Positions 18,281 through 27,843 of a stretch of DNA of 64,000 nt are shown piece by piece. Numbering within the stretch: position 1 is the first letter of the stretch; each line of letters begins with the position of its first letter. The position numbers and the translations under genes were made by a program. This DNA is from Vreelandella profundi (GTDB lineage: Bacteria > Pseudomonadota > Gammaproteobacteria > Pseudomonadales > Halomonadaceae). The DNA lies in contig NZ_CP077941.1 in NCBI RefSeq assembly GCF_019722725.1, positions 1,426,001-1,490,000 on the forward strand, given 5' to 3'. The notes under the pieces were generated by a model that did not search any database, was not told where the DNA came from, and saw only the letters and a list, made by a program, of their open reading frames with translations.

Positions 18281-19327
18281 GTGCTAAGAAATAGAGCGTT
18301 CAAAGTGTTAATACCTTCCCGAGCAGGGAGCGCATGGGTACTGGCACTGTCGGTCAGTATGTTTTCGCTTCAAGTGCACGCGCAAAGCGATACCCATGCT
18401 AGCTCCGGCTACGAGTGCGCGGATACCTTGATATCGGCACCCAGTAACGGCGCTGAGTGGCTTGAGCGCGGCCTATGGGCGAGCCACTGCTATGCTTTTC
18501 AGGCAAGAGCCGTGGCTATAGATGCCATCAATGTACGTACACTGGCGCTTTCGCACCGTATTCAAGACGGCATACGTCAGCAGGTCGTGCAGTATCTGGA
18601 TGGTCCCTCCGTCAGCATTGAGCGGCGTTCGCCGGTAGGCAGGCTCGCGTGGACCGAAGACAGTGGCAGCGGAGGACGTCCGTCCCCTGCTAGATGGGCA
18701 GCTCACCTTGAAGAATATTACCAGATTGATTTAGAGGAAAATGCGCGAGTCGCTGGACGAGAAGCGGTAAAGCTCATTTTCGAGCCTCTTGATCAATGGC
18801 GTTTTTCTCACGAGTGGTGGTTAGATCGTGAGACCGGGCTGTTGCTCAAGCACGTGCTTATTGATCAGCAGGGTCGCATTATTGAGACCTTTCAAATCAC
18901 CCAGCTTCAGTCGCCTCAGCAGTACACCGGAAATATCCGCGTAGACTCCCCCAAGGTTGCGCTCAGCACTCCGTGGCGTACGACCTGGTTGCCTGAAGGT
19001 TTTGTGGGCCAGCCAGTTGCATTCTCTGGTAACGACGTTCAACAGCGTGTCTATAGCGACGGTTTAGCCACCGTTAGTATTTTTGTCGAGCCCCTCGAGC
19101 AAGATGAAGCGGGTGGCTTGCGCGAGGGTGTGCAGCAGCTGGGTGTCTCTGCCGTGGCTATTGAGCATTACACCACCGACGAGGGGCGCTGGCAGCTGAT
19201 TGCCATAGGCGAAATGCCGGTCACCACCCTCCAGCGAATTGCGCGCTCAATTGCTTTTGATCAAGACGCTGTACAACAGCCCTCTGGGAGCGACGCTGAA
19301 GGAGAGAGCGGCCGTGCAGATTCCTAG
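18281..19327 (+). CDS. rseB: Sigma-E regulatory protein RseB/MucB
   Basis: 348-residue periplasmic protein that binds RseA and shields it from proteolysis until lipoprotein or LPS signals appear. A signal peptide is visible (AWVLALSVSMFSLQVHAQ), then the large lipid-binding MucB/RseB domain (EWLERGLW, WWLDRETGLLLKHVLID) and a smaller C-terminal domain (about 225-320) that includes TWLPEGF. The start is GTG at 18281. It lies 43 bases after rseA and 18 bases before rseC. Confidence 0.88.
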   Translation: MLRNRAFKVLIPSRAGSAWVLALSVSMFSLQVHAQSDTHASSGYECADTLISAPSNGAEWLERGLWASHCYAFQARAVAIDAINVRTLALSHRIQDGIRQQVVQYLDGPSVSIERRSPVGRLAWTEDSGSGGRPSPARWAAHLEEYYQIDLEENARVAGREAVKLIFEPLDQWRFSHEWWLDRETGLLLKHVLIDQQGRIIETFQITQLQSPQQYTGNIRVDSPKVALSTPWRTTWLPEGFVGQPVAFSGNDVQQRVYSDGLATVSIFVEPLEQDEAGGLREGVQQLGVSAVAIEHYTTDEGRWQLIAIGEMPVTTLQRIARSIAFDQDAVQQPSGSDAEGESGRADS

Positions 19328-19345
19328 CAATTTCAGAGAGGCCGA

Positions 19346-19813
19346 ATGGTGACAGAAACTACCTGTGCCTCACTGCTGCGCGTGGCCACGATCGTTGCTC
19401 ATGCTAATTACGGGCTTGTTGTCGAGGTGGCCGCTCAACAAGGCTGCGAGCAGTGCGCTAAGGGGCGAGGCTGCGGAGTAGGGCTGCTGGCCCGGCAGCG
19501 TAGCCAGCAATTAGTCGTCGTGCTTTCTCGAGAAGCCCCAGTAGATACCGACCAGTCAATTGAACAATGCTATCCATTAGGCCAACAGGTCACCATAAGC
19601 CTGCCGCGAACCTCTGTTACGCTGCTGGCTTTTTTTGTATATGCGCTCCCCTTAGTGGCGGCGCTGTTGTTGGCTGGCTTAGCCCCGTTTGTAAGCTCCG
19701 CCCAATGGCTTGCGCCACTGGTGTTTTTTGCGGCCCTAGTCGCGGGTGCGATTAGTATGAAAGTATTATTGCGTGAGCGAAGTGAACGCTTTCGCCCGCG
19801 CTTGGTCAGTTAA
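19346..19813 (+). CDS. rseC: RseC/MucC family membrane protein
   Basis: 155-residue inner-membrane protein. The N-terminal domain carries the four-cysteine pattern CEQCAKGRGCGVG near residues 34-46 with an earlier Cys, and two membrane helices span about 93-112 and 118-138. RseC positively modulates sigma-E and has been linked to redox control of Rnf/Rsx and thiamine synthesis proteins in E. coli. It ends 67 bases before degP. Confidence 0.85.
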   Translation: MVTETTCASLLRVATIVAHANYGLVVEVAAQQGCEQCAKGRGCGVGLLARQRSQQLVVVLSREAPVDTDQSIEQCYPLGQQVTISLPRTSVTLLAFFVYALPLVAALLLAGLAPFVSSAQWLAPLVFFAALVAGAISMKVLLRERSERFRPRLVS

Positions 19814-19880
19814 TTCTCCCGCACCTCGCTATGAGTTGCACGACCCTTTGATGATTATTACGTTCAGCAGGAGCTCTTGC

Positions 19881-21293
19881 ATGAAGCGCTTGATTCTCCC
19901 TTCCACGCTCTGGGTTTGCATGGTGGCATTACTAACCGTTGGGCAGGCTGCTAATGCCCAAAGCCTGCCTGATTTTACCGAGCTTGTTGAAGCCGCCGCG
20001 CCTGGCGTGGTGAATATCTCGACGAGCCGAACGATTCAACGCAGTAATGCGCCAGGATCTGAAGGGCTTGGTGGCCAGGAAGTTCCGGAAATTTTTCGGC
20101 ATTTTTTTGGAGATAACCTACCATCGCCCCCCGATGGCGGGCAGGGGCGCAGTGAAGAGCGTCAGTCGTTAGGCTCTGGGTTTGTCATTAGTGATGACGG
20201 CTATGTCATGACCAACGCTCATGTGGTTCAGGATGCTGATGAAATATTGGTGCGCCTGAACGACCGCCGTGAGCTGAATGCCGAACTGATTGGCTCTGAC
20301 CCACAAACTGACGTGGCGTTGCTGAAGATTGATGCAAACGACCTGCCGACACTGAGCATGGGTGATTCCGACGAGCTGAAGGTAGGCGAGTGGGTTGCCG
20401 CCATTGGCTCGCCCTTTGGTTTTGATCACTCGGTCACAGCGGGTATCGTTAGTGCGATTAATCGCACTCTGCCAAGCGATGCTTATGTGCCTTTTATTCA
20501 GACGGATGTCGCTATCAACCCCGGTAATTCGGGCGGGCCGCTGTTTAACTTAACCGGTGAAGTGGTGGGTATTAACTCGCAAATTTTTACCCGCAGCGGC
20601 GGCTTTATGGGTGTCTCGTTTGCGATTCCAATTAACGTGGCGATGGATGTGGTGGATCAGCTGCGTGAAAATGGCCGGGTAGATCGCGGCTGGCTGGGCG
20701 TAATGATTCAGCCTGTCTCACGCGATCTAGCAGAATCTTTCGGTATGGAAAACGCTATTGGCGCCTTGATTGCTGATCTCGATCCTGAAGGGCCTGCCGC
20801 GCAGGGTGGTTTACAAGCGGGCGATGTGATTATTCAGGTGAATGGTGAAGAGGTCGAACGCTCCAGCTCATTGCCGCGCCTGATTGGCCGTGGGGAGCCT
20901 GGTTCGGAGATAGCGCTAACCTTGATTCGCGACGGTGAGGAAATTTCTCAGTCCGTTGAGCTGGGCAGCTGGCCAGACATGGAAGAGCAGTCTGACCAAG
21001 CCGGTAGTAATAATCAGGTGCGCCTTGGAGTAACGGTGGCAGAAGTTGGCGAAGAGGCGCGCGAGCAGCTAAGTATTCCTGGCGGTGTAGAAGTTCGCCA
21101 GGTTGAGCCTGACAGCGTCGCTGCTGATGCCGGCATTCGTCCCGGTGATGTGCTGGTGAGTGTTGATCATCGCAGCGTATCCTCGTCAGACGAGCTGATG
21201 AAGATTGTCGAAGAATTGCCCTCTGATCGCGCCATTCCAATACGTCTATTCCGCGAAGGCCGCTCGCTTTTTGTCGCGTTACGCCTGGAATAA
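19881..21293 (+). CDS. degP: Periplasmic serine protease DegP/MucD
   Basis: 470-residue trypsin-like protease and chaperone of the envelope stress response. A signal peptide (cleavage near ANAQS) precedes the protease domain with catalytic His114 (MTNAHVV), Asp144 (TDVALLKI) and Ser217 (NPGNSGGPLF), then two PDZ domains (about 260-345 and 370-465). The ATG at 19881 has AGGAG 12 bases upstream; an earlier ATG at 19773 would read through the end of rseC and displace the signal peptide. Its place after rseABC matches mucD in Pseudomonas. Confidence 0.94.
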   Translation: MKRLILPSTLWVCMVALLTVGQAANAQSLPDFTELVEAAAPGVVNISTSRTIQRSNAPGSEGLGGQEVPEIFRHFFGDNLPSPPDGGQGRSEERQSLGSGFVISDDGYVMTNAHVVQDADEILVRLNDRRELNAELIGSDPQTDVALLKIDANDLPTLSMGDSDELKVGEWVAAIGSPFGFDHSVTAGIVSAINRTLPSDAYVPFIQTDVAINPGNSGGPLFNLTGEVVGINSQIFTRSGGFMGVSFAIPINVAMDVVDQLRENGRVDRGWLGVMIQPVSRDLAESFGMENAIGALIADLDPEGPAAQGGLQAGDVIIQVNGEEVERSSSLPRLIGRGEPGSEIALTLIRDGEEISQSVELGSWPDMEEQSDQAGSNNQVRLGVTVAEVGEEAREQLSIPGGVEVRQVEPDSVAADAGIRPGDVLVSVDHRSVSSSDELMKIVEELPSDRAIPIRLFREGRSLFVALRLE

Positions 21294-21312
21294 CCCAGCT
21301 TTTTTCACGCCT

Positions 21313-21335
21313 AGTCCGGCGGTTCTCGCCGGACT
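21313..21335 (+). terminator. Terminator-like hairpin after degP
   Basis: AGTCCGGCG and CGCCGGACT pair perfectly around GTTCT, 20 bases after the degP stop. There is no proper T-run, so termination may be partial. Confidence 0.5.
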
Positions 21336-21489
21336 GCTGTTCCTATCCTGCGCATATCGCTACAATAGCGATTATCTTTTTGTCGAAAATAGCCTTTATG
21401 AAAAAAATGGCAGCTGTTTTCGAGCTTTGAATTCTCGAAGCGGCCTGCAGCTGAGGCCGCTTGCGTACCACTAAGGCAGAACAGAATCG

Positions 21490-23307
21490 ATGTCCCAAGA
21501 CGTTCCCAACGGAAAACTTAAGCACATACGCAATTTCTCCATCATCGCGCATATCGATCATGGTAAATCGACGCTCTCTGATCGTCTTATTCAGACCTGT
21601 GACGGCTTAACCGCACGAGAGCTCAAAGAGCAAGTGCTTGATTCCATGGACATCGAGCGTGAGCGCGGTATTACCATTAAGGCTCAGTCGGTCACGCTGG
21701 ATTACACCGCAAGCGATGGACAAGTTTACCAGCTGAACTTTATCGACACGCCGGGCCACGTCGATTTCTCCTACGAAGTATCCCGTTCGCTTTATGCCTG
21801 TGAAGGTGCGCTATTAGTTGTTGATGCCGCACAGGGCGTGGAAGCTCAGTCGGTCGCAAACTGCTATACCGCCATTGAGCAAGGCCTAGAAGTCCTGCCC
21901 GTGCTGAATAAGATCGATCTGCCCCAAGCTGATCCTGACCGGGTGGCGCAAGAGATTGAAGAAATTATTGGTCTGGATGCGACCGATGCCTGCCAGGTGT
22001 CCGCCAAAAGCGGCATTGGTATTGATGCGCTTTTAGAGCGCCTAGTGCGCGATATTCCGCCGCCCAAAGGTGATCCAGATGCGCCGCTGCAAGCACTGAT
22101 TATTGACTCCTGGTTTGATAACTATCTAGGCGTTGTCTCGCTGGTGCGGCTATTTGATGGCACGCTACGCAAAGGCGATAAGCTGCGCATCAAATCGACA
22201 GGCCGCGACTGGAGCGCCACGGAAGTGGGTGTTTTTACCCCCATGCGCAAGCAGACCGATATTCTGCGTGCCGGTGAGGTAGGCTTTGTTGTGGCTGGTA
22301 TCAAAGAGATTCACGGCGCGCCTGTGGGCGATACCATTACCCACACTAAAACACCCGATGTAGAACGGTTGCCCGGTTTTCAGAAAGTTAAGCCGCAGGT
22401 TTACGCCGGCATGTTCCCGGTGAGTGCGGATGATTACGAAGATTTTCGTGACGCCCTTGAGAAGCTGGCGCTTAACGATGCCTCGCTTGCCTATGTACCT
22501 GAAAACTCCGATGCATTGGGTTTTGGTTTCCGGGTGGGCTTTCTGGGCACGCTGCACATGGAAATCGTTCAGGAGCGGCTTGAGCGTGAGTATGATATTG
22601 ATCTGCTCACCACCGCGCCGACCGTTGTCTATGAGCTGGCGATGAAAAATGGTGACCTTAACTACGTCTCCAACCCGTCTAAATTGCCAGATATGGCCGA
22701 TGTTGATGAAATGCGCGAGCCGGTGGTGCGCGCTAATATTTTGGTTCCTCAGGAGTATGTTGGCAACGTTATTACGGAATGCGAACAGCGCCGTGGTACT
22801 CAGCGAGACATGCAGTTCCTGGGTAATCAGATTCAGCTGGCCTATGAATTGCCCATGTCGGAAGTGGTTATGGACTTCTTTGACCGTTTGAAGTCGATCT
22901 CCAAAGGCTATGCATCGCTTGAATATAACTTCGAGCGCTTTGAAGAGGCCAAGTTGGTGCGCCTTGATGTGCTTATTAATGGCGATAAAGTAGACGCGCT
23001 AGCGGTTATTATCCACCGCGATCACGCCCATCATCGCGGTCGTTTGCTGGTGGAGAAGATGAAAGAGCTGATCCCGCGGCAGATGTTTGATGTGGCTATT
23101 CAGGCCGCTATCGGTGGGCAGGTCGTGGCCCGCTCAACGGTAAAAGCACTGCGTAAAAACGTAACGGCTAAGTGTTATGGCGGCGATGTTAGCCGTAAGA
23201 AGAAACTGCTCGAGAAACAGAAAGCGGGTAAGAAACGCATGAAACAGGTAGGGCGTGTGGAAATCCCTCAGGATGCCTTCCTTGCCGTGCTCAAGGTTAA
23301 CGACTAG
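21490..23307 (+). CDS. lepA: Elongation factor 4 (LepA)
   Basis: 605-residue ribosomal GTPase that acts during initiation or back-translocation. The G1 motif AHIDHGKST is at 20-28, with [17 protein letters not shown] and NKIDLP following. EF-G-like domains II, III and V come next, and the LepA-specific C-terminal domain contains [20 protein letters not shown] and GKKRMKQVG. Length matches the family. lepB follows 15 bases downstream as in E. coli. Confidence 0.97.
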   Translation: MSQDVPNGKLKHIRNFSIIAHIDHGKSTLSDRLIQTCDGLTARELKEQVLDSMDIERERGITIKAQSVTLDYTASDGQVYQLNFIDTPGHVDFSYEVSRSLYACEGALLVVDAAQGVEAQSVANCYTAIEQGLEVLPVLNKIDLPQADPDRVAQEIEEIIGLDATDACQVSAKSGIGIDALLERLVRDIPPPKGDPDAPLQALIIDSWFDNYLGVVSLVRLFDGTLRKGDKLRIKSTGRDWSATEVGVFTPMRKQTDILRAGEVGFVVAGIKEIHGAPVGDTITHTKTPDVERLPGFQKVKPQVYAGMFPVSADDYEDFRDALEKLALNDASLAYVPENSDALGFGFRVGFLGTLHMEIVQERLEREYDIDLLTTAPTVVYELAMKNGDLNYVSNPSKLPDMADVDEMREPVVRANILVPQEYVGNVITECEQRRGTQRDMQFLGNQIQLAYELPMSEVVMDFFDRLKSISKGYASLEYNFERFEEAKLVRLDVLINGDKVDALAVIIHRDHAHHRGRLLVEKMKELIPRQMFDVAIQAAIGGQVVARSTVKALRKNVTAKCYGGDVSRKKKLLEKQKAGKKRMKQVGRVEIPQDAFLAVLKVND

Positions 23308-23322
23308 GAAAGAATATCGCTC

Positions 23323-24126
23323 ATGGATTTTTCATTACTTCTGGTACTCGCCGTTGCGCTTTCGGGTGTTATCTACCTGCTCGACGTGGTGCTGTTAAGG
23401 CCTAAACGTCGCCAGCGCGTCGCAACAGCTGATGCCAATACCCAGGAAGGATTAGACGAGCCCACCCGTGAAAAGCTGCTGAAAGAGCCGTGGCCAGTCG
23501 ATTACGCCCGTTCGTTTTTTCCGGTGCTGTTGATCGTGCTTGTGGTGCGCAGCTTTATTGTTGAGCCGTTTCAGATTCCCTCGGGTTCAATGCGACCTAC
23601 GCTCGAAGTGGGCGACTTTATCTTGGTCAACAAGTTTTCCTACGGCCTGCGGTTGCCGGTGGTGAACACCCGTTTTATCGACGTTGATGATCCTGAGCGT
23701 GGCGATGTCATGGTGTTCCGCTTTCCTGATGACCCTTCGGTGAACTTTATCAAGCGCGTAGTGGGGTTGCCGGGAGACCTCATTCGCTATGAAGGTAAGC
23801 AGCTTTACATCAACGGCGAGCCGATTGACAAAGAGCTGGTTGAAGAGGGCCCCGAGGCTTCTCCTGAACAGCTGTTGCTAGCAGAAACGCTAGGCGACGC
23901 TGATCACTTTGTTTATAACAACCCGCGCAACCCTGGCCCGCAAATGCGTGAAGTCGAAGTGCCTGCAGGGCACTATTTCATGATGGGTGACAATCGTGAT
24001 CATTCCAACGACAGCCGCTATTGGGGCTTTGTGCCGGAAGAGAATATTGTCGGCCGTGCTTTTGCAGTATGGATGCACTGGGACGGCGGGTTGCCGAGTT
24101 TTACCAGCGTGCGGCGCATTGAATGA
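23323..24126 (+). CDS. lepB: Signal peptidase I
   Basis: 267-residue inner-membrane protease that removes Sec and Tat signal peptides. Two membrane segments at about 4-24 and 65-80 bracket a cytoplasmic loop. The catalytic Ser89 lies in IPSGSMRPTL and the general base Lys144 in FIKRVVGLPGD. The box MMGDNRDHSNDSRYWG is intact. The gene is in the lepA-lepB-rnc-era-recO run. Confidence 0.96.
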   Translation: MDFSLLLVLAVALSGVIYLLDVVLLRPKRRQRVATADANTQEGLDEPTREKLLKEPWPVDYARSFFPVLLIVLVVRSFIVEPFQIPSGSMRPTLEVGDFILVNKFSYGLRLPVVNTRFIDVDDPERGDVMVFRFPDDPSVNFIKRVVGLPGDLIRYEGKQLYINGEPIDKELVEEGPEASPEQLLLAETLGDADHFVYNNPRNPGPQMREVEVPAGHYFMMGDNRDHSNDSRYWGFVPEENIVGRAFAVWMHWDGGLPSFTSVRRIE

Positions 24127-24193
24127 ATGTTCAGCTTTCGTTGAGTTTAGTCAGTTATGTCACTTTAGTTAACGTCAATGACGTAGGAGAGCT

Positions 24194-24886
24194 GTGAGTA
24201 ATTCCTTGAACGCTTTTTGCCGACGAATCGGCCATACCTTTGGCGATGATATGCTATTGGAGTTGGCCTTGACCCACCGCAGCTTCGGTGGTCGTAACAA
24301 TGAGCGCCTGGAGTTCCTAGGTGACTCTATTGTCAATTTTGTAATTGCCGAAACGCTTTTTCAGCGCTTTCCACAGGCACGTGAAGGCCAGCTTTCACGC
24401 CTGCGCGCGCGATTAGTCAAAGGCCAAACCTTGGCTGAGCTTGCGCGTGAAATGGAGTTTGGCGAATGTTTGCGGCTAGGGTCTGGCGAAATGAAAAGCG
24501 GCGGACATCGCCGCGAATCGATTTTGGCAGATGCGGTTGAAGCCATTATTGGCGCCATCTATCTGGATGCCGGCATGGACGTTGTGCGCGATCGCGTGTT
24601 GGATTGGTACGCAGAACGGCTTGGCAATATCTCGCTACAAGATACCCAAAAAGATCCCAAAACCCGGCTGCAGGAATTTCTTCAGTCGCGCCAAGCGGCA
24701 TTGCCGCGCTATGAAGTTGTCTGCGTAAAGGGTGAGGCGCATGCCCAGACCTTTACCGTGGAATGCTATATTGACCTGCTGACTGAGCATACCACCGGTA
24801 AAGGCCCTAGCCGCCGCCATGCTGAACAGCAGGCGGCAGAAGAAGCGCTTTCGTATCTTGAAAAAAGTCCTGGAGACAAATCATGA
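24194..24886 (+). CDS. rnc: Ribonuclease III
   Basis: 230-residue double-strand-specific RNase for rRNA and mRNA processing. The signature ERLEFLGDS is at 37-45, with catalytic Glu40 and Asp44, and the second metal pair is Asp113 and Glu116 ([10 protein letters not shown]). A dsRNA-binding domain occupies about 155-224. It starts at GTG 24194 with AGGAG only four bases before. It overlaps era by four bases. Confidence 0.96.
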   Translation: MSNSLNAFCRRIGHTFGDDMLLELALTHRSFGGRNNERLEFLGDSIVNFVIAETLFQRFPQAREGQLSRLRARLVKGQTLAELAREMEFGECLRLGSGEMKSGGHRRESILADAVEAIIGAIYLDAGMDVVRDRVLDWYAERLGNISLQDTQKDPKTRLQEFLQSRQAALPRYEVVCVKGEAHAQTFTVECYIDLLTEHTTGKGPSRRHAEQQAAEEALSYLEKSPGDKS

Positions 24887-25782
24887 GCCAATCCTGTGGA
24901 TTCGTTGCCATTGTCGGTCGACCCAACGTGGGCAAGTCCACCCTCATGAACCGTATTCTAGGGCAGAAGGTGTCAATTACATCACGACGCCCGCAGACCA
25001 CGCGGCATAAGGTGATGGGCATTAAAACGGTTGAAGAGACGCAGTTCGTCTATGTCGATACCCCGGGCATGCATATTATGTCCAAAGATCGTAATAAGGC
25101 GATTAACCGCTTTATGAACCAAGCGGCTACCCAGGCGTTGCGCGATGTTGATTGCGTGGTCTTCATCATCGACCGCACCCGCTGGACGGAAGAAGACCAG
25201 GCCGTTCTTAAGCGCTTGGAACATGTAAAAGCGCCGGTGATTCTTGCCGTTAACAAAGTTGATCGGCTGAGTGAAAAAGGCGACCTGCTGCCGTGGTTGG
25301 CAGAGGTCGGCGCGCGTCGCGATTTCGCCGCAGTGGTGCCCATTTCCGCCAAGCACGGCACCCAGGTAGATACGCTAGAAGACGAGGTGGCTAGATACCT
25401 TCCTGAAAGCGTTCACTTTTTCCCGGAAGACCAGATTACCGACAAAAGCATGCGCTTTATGGCGGCTGAGATGGTGCGTGAAAAAGTCATGCGCCAACTG
25501 GGTGATGAGCTGCCCTATCAGATGACCGTTGAAATTGAAGAGTTTCGTGAAACAGAGCGGGTGACGCACATCAGCGCGTTGATTCTGGTCGAGCGCCAAG
25601 GTCAGAAGGTCATACTGATTGGTGAAAACGGCGATCGTATCAAGAGCATTGGCCGTGAGGCGCGCCTGGATATGGAGCGCGCGCTAGACACGAAAGTAAT
25701 GCTCAACCTATGGGTTAAAGTAAAACGCGGCTGGTCTGACGACGAGCGCGCGTTGAAAAGCCTGGGTTACGACCTAGATTGA
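24883..25782 (+). CDS. era: GTPase Era
   Basis: 299-residue GTPase needed for 16S rRNA maturation and 30S assembly. The P-loop GRPNVGKST is at 12-20, the switch region [10 protein letters not shown] follows, then DTPGMH and NKVD. The C-terminal KH domain (about 205-285) includes [15 protein letters not shown]. The start overlaps rnc by four bases and the end overlaps or abuts recO. Confidence 0.97.
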   Translation: MSQSCGFVAIVGRPNVGKSTLMNRILGQKVSITSRRPQTTRHKVMGIKTVEETQFVYVDTPGMHIMSKDRNKAINRFMNQAATQALRDVDCVVFIIDRTRWTEEDQAVLKRLEHVKAPVILAVNKVDRLSEKGDLLPWLAEVGARRDFAAVVPISAKHGTQVDTLEDEVARYLPESVHFFPEDQITDKSMRFMAAEMVREKVMRQLGDELPYQMTVEIEEFRETERVTHISALILVERQGQKVILIGENGDRIKSIGREARLDMERALDTKVMLNLWVKVKRGWSDDERALKSLGYDLD

Positions 25783-25790
25783 GCCTAGCA

Positions 25791-26486
25791 ATGCCGCCGG
25801 AGCCGGCTTTTTTGCTGCACCGGCGGCCTTACCGTGAAACCAGCGCGTTAGTTGACTTACTAACGCTCAATCACGGTCGGGTGCGTGCTGTTGCTCATGG
25901 CGGTCAGCGGCCGGGCTCAAAGTCGCGCCAGCGCTTGCAGCCTTTCACGCCGCTCTTTGTGACTTGGCAAGGCACACGTGAGCTGAAGCGGCTTACGCTG
26001 ATGGAGTCTCGCGGGCAAACGGCGCTATTGGCCGGTGAAGGGCTGCTGTGCGGGCTATATGCGAATGAAATCGCCACTCGGCTTATGCCATTAGAGCTGT
26101 CGGCGCCGGACGTGTTCGCGTTTTATACGGTGCTGTTAGAAGCGTTGCCGGTTCCTGCCGAGCGTGCGCTGGCGCTGCGCCGCTATGAATGGGCGCTGCT
26201 AGAAACGCTGGAGGCAACGCCGCAGTTTACGACGCTTGACGGTGGCGTTTTAGACCCCCATCTGCGCTATCGTTTCGATGCCCCGAGCAGAACGTTTGCA
26301 GCGGCCGAGCGCGGCTTAGACGGCCGAACGCTACGCTACATTGAGCAAGGCGATTGGCAGCATGAAGGGCTTGCCAATGCGCTTAAAGCCGTTATGCGTG
26401 CGGCGCTGGCGCCTCATCTAGGCACCGCTGTGTTGCGCTCACGAGAGCTGATGCTTGATTTGGCTCGCCGTCGTCATCGCTCTTAA
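25791..26486 (+). CDS. recO: DNA repair protein RecO
   Basis: About 231 residues. RecO helps RecR and RecF load RecA onto SSB-coated DNA. The N-terminal OB-fold begins AFLLHRRPYRETSALVDLLT and the helical C-terminal domain follows; the zinc-finger cysteines of Gram-positive RecO are absent, as in many proteobacteria. I prefer the ATG at 25791. A TTG at 25779 overlapping the era stop by four bases would add four residues and is also possible. Confidence 0.9.
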   Translation: MPPEPAFLLHRRPYRETSALVDLLTLNHGRVRAVAHGGQRPGSKSRQRLQPFTPLFVTWQGTRELKRLTLMESRGQTALLAGEGLLCGLYANEIATRLMPLELSAPDVFAFYTVLLEALPVPAERALALRRYEWALLETLEATPQFTTLDGGVLDPHLRYRFDAPSRTFAAAERGLDGRTLRYIEQGDWQHEGLANALKAVMRAALAPHLGTAVLRSRELMLDLARRRHRS

Positions 26487-26540
26487 TGACAGTATTTTAT
26501 AATTTATGAACTCTTATCTTCTTGCTGCGTTGGAGGCACT

Positions 26541-27395
26541 ATGCATCCCCCTCGGATACTGTTAGGCGTCAATATTGATCACATTGCGACACTTCGCCAA
26601 GCCCGAGGCACGCGTTATCCCGACCCCGTGCAGGCGGCGTTAGTCGCCGAAGAAGCCGGTGCTGATGGCATTACGGTGCATTTGCGCGAAGACCGCCGCC
26701 ATATACAGCCGCGAGACGTGCGCATTTTGGCTGAAGTGCTTAATACGCGCATGAACTTGGAAATGGCCGTTACCGAAGAGATGCTGGCTCTGGCTGAGGA
26801 GGTGCGTCCTGCGCACGTCTGCTTAGTGCCTGAAAAACGTGAAGAGTTAACCACGGAGGGCGGCTTGGATGTCGTGGGTGGCTTTGACGCGATTGAAGGC
26901 GCTTGCCAGCGTTTGCGCGCAGCAGGCTGTGATGTTTCGCTATTTATTGATCCTGAGGAAGCTCAGATTGACGCAGCCCACCGTGCTGGTGCACCCACTA
27001 TCGAGCTGCACACCGGTGCTTATGCCGAGGCCCGGCCCGGTAGTGATGCCGCAAATGCGGAATACCATCGCTTAACCGTTGCCGCGACTCATGCCGTGTC
27101 GCTGGGTTTAGTTGTCAATGCCGGTCACGGTTTGCATTACCACAACGTTGAGGCGATTGCCGCATTGCCGGGCGTTAATGAGCTCAATATTGGTCACGCC
27201 ATCATTGCGCGCGCGCTTTTCGTGGGTCTGAAAGAGGCCGTGCAGGAGATGAAACGCCTGATAATTGCCGGTCAAGAGGCGGGCTTAATGGCAGCATTAG
27301 ATGCCCATGATCTAGAACACGATCATTCACATGGCGAGAGCGCTGGCCATGAAGGCGATTCTGAACATCGCCATAATGGATGCTGTGGGCATTAA
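26541..27395 (+). CDS. pdxJ: Pyridoxine 5'-phosphate synthase with His-rich tail
   Basis: Last step of de novo vitamin B6 synthesis: condensation of 3-amino-2-oxopropyl phosphate with deoxyxylulose 5-phosphate. Typical PdxJ motifs are present: [16 protein letters not shown] at 9-24, [44 protein letters not shown] and [12 protein letters not shown]. Usual PdxJ proteins end near residue 245-250. This one has 284 residues, and the last 29 hold eight His and two Cys (ending GCCGH), resembling metal-storing tails of SlyD or HypB. The gene is upstream of acpS, as in E. coli. Confidence 0.95.
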   Translation: MHPPRILLGVNIDHIATLRQARGTRYPDPVQAALVAEEAGADGITVHLREDRRHIQPRDVRILAEVLNTRMNLEMAVTEEMLALAEEVRPAHVCLVPEKREELTTEGGLDVVGGFDAIEGACQRLRAAGCDVSLFIDPEEAQIDAAHRAGAPTIELHTGAYAEARPGSDAANAEYHRLTVAATHAVSLGLVVNAGHGLHYHNVEAIAALPGVNELNIGHAIIARALFVGLKEAVQEMKRLIIAGQEAGLMAALDAHDLEHDHSHGESAGHEGDSEHRHNGCCGH

Positions 27396-27428
27396 TGAGA
27401 GGTTTCTTTTTTAGAGGTTATGTTGGCG

Positions 27429-27806
27429 ATGATTGTGGGAATTGGCTCTGACATTGCCCGCGTTGAACGCTTTGCACTGGCTGTGCAACGTCACGGGCCG
27501 CGCTTTGCTCAGCGTATTTTAGGCCCTGATGAGCATGCAGCATGGCTGCAAAAGTCACAGCCTGCTGCCTTCTTGGCCAAACGATTTGCCGCTAAAGAAG
27601 CGTTTGTGAAAGCGCTTGGGCTGGGTCTGCGAGAAGGCATGCAGTGGAGTGATATTCAGGTACTTAACGACACCCTGGGCAAGCCACATTTTGTGCTCAG
27701 TGGCGATGCCGAACGGCTTCTGCTAGCGGCGGGCGTCACGGCAAGTCATGTCACGCTAAGCGATGAAGCGGAATATGCGGTGGCGTTCGTTGTACTTGAA
27801 CGCTAA
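27429..27806 (+). CDS. acpS: Holo-[acyl-carrier-protein] synthase
   Basis: About 125 residues. It transfers the phosphopantetheine arm from CoA to ACP. GIGSDIARVERF with metal-binding Asp8 and RFAAKEAFVKALG are the two family signatures. An AGAGG site at 27413-27417 is well spaced for the ATG at 27429, while the ATG at 27420 would be only two bases from it; the latter would add three residues. It follows pdxJ as in E. coli. Confidence 0.93.
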   Translation: MIVGIGSDIARVERFALAVQRHGPRFAQRILGPDEHAAWLQKSQPAAFLAKRFAAKEAFVKALGLGLREGMQWSDIQVLNDTLGKPHFVLSGDAERLLLAAGVTASHVTLSDEAEYAVAFVVLER

Positions 27807-27843
27807 CCGCTTAGCCAGCAGGCGTTTGTTGAAAGAATCTGCA

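Noticed and set aside
24164..24178. TTTAGTTAACGTCAA before rnc, similar to the LiuR palindrome
   Set aside because: The left arm is shifted by one base, only about 12 of 16 positions match, and rnc-era is not a plausible LiuR target.
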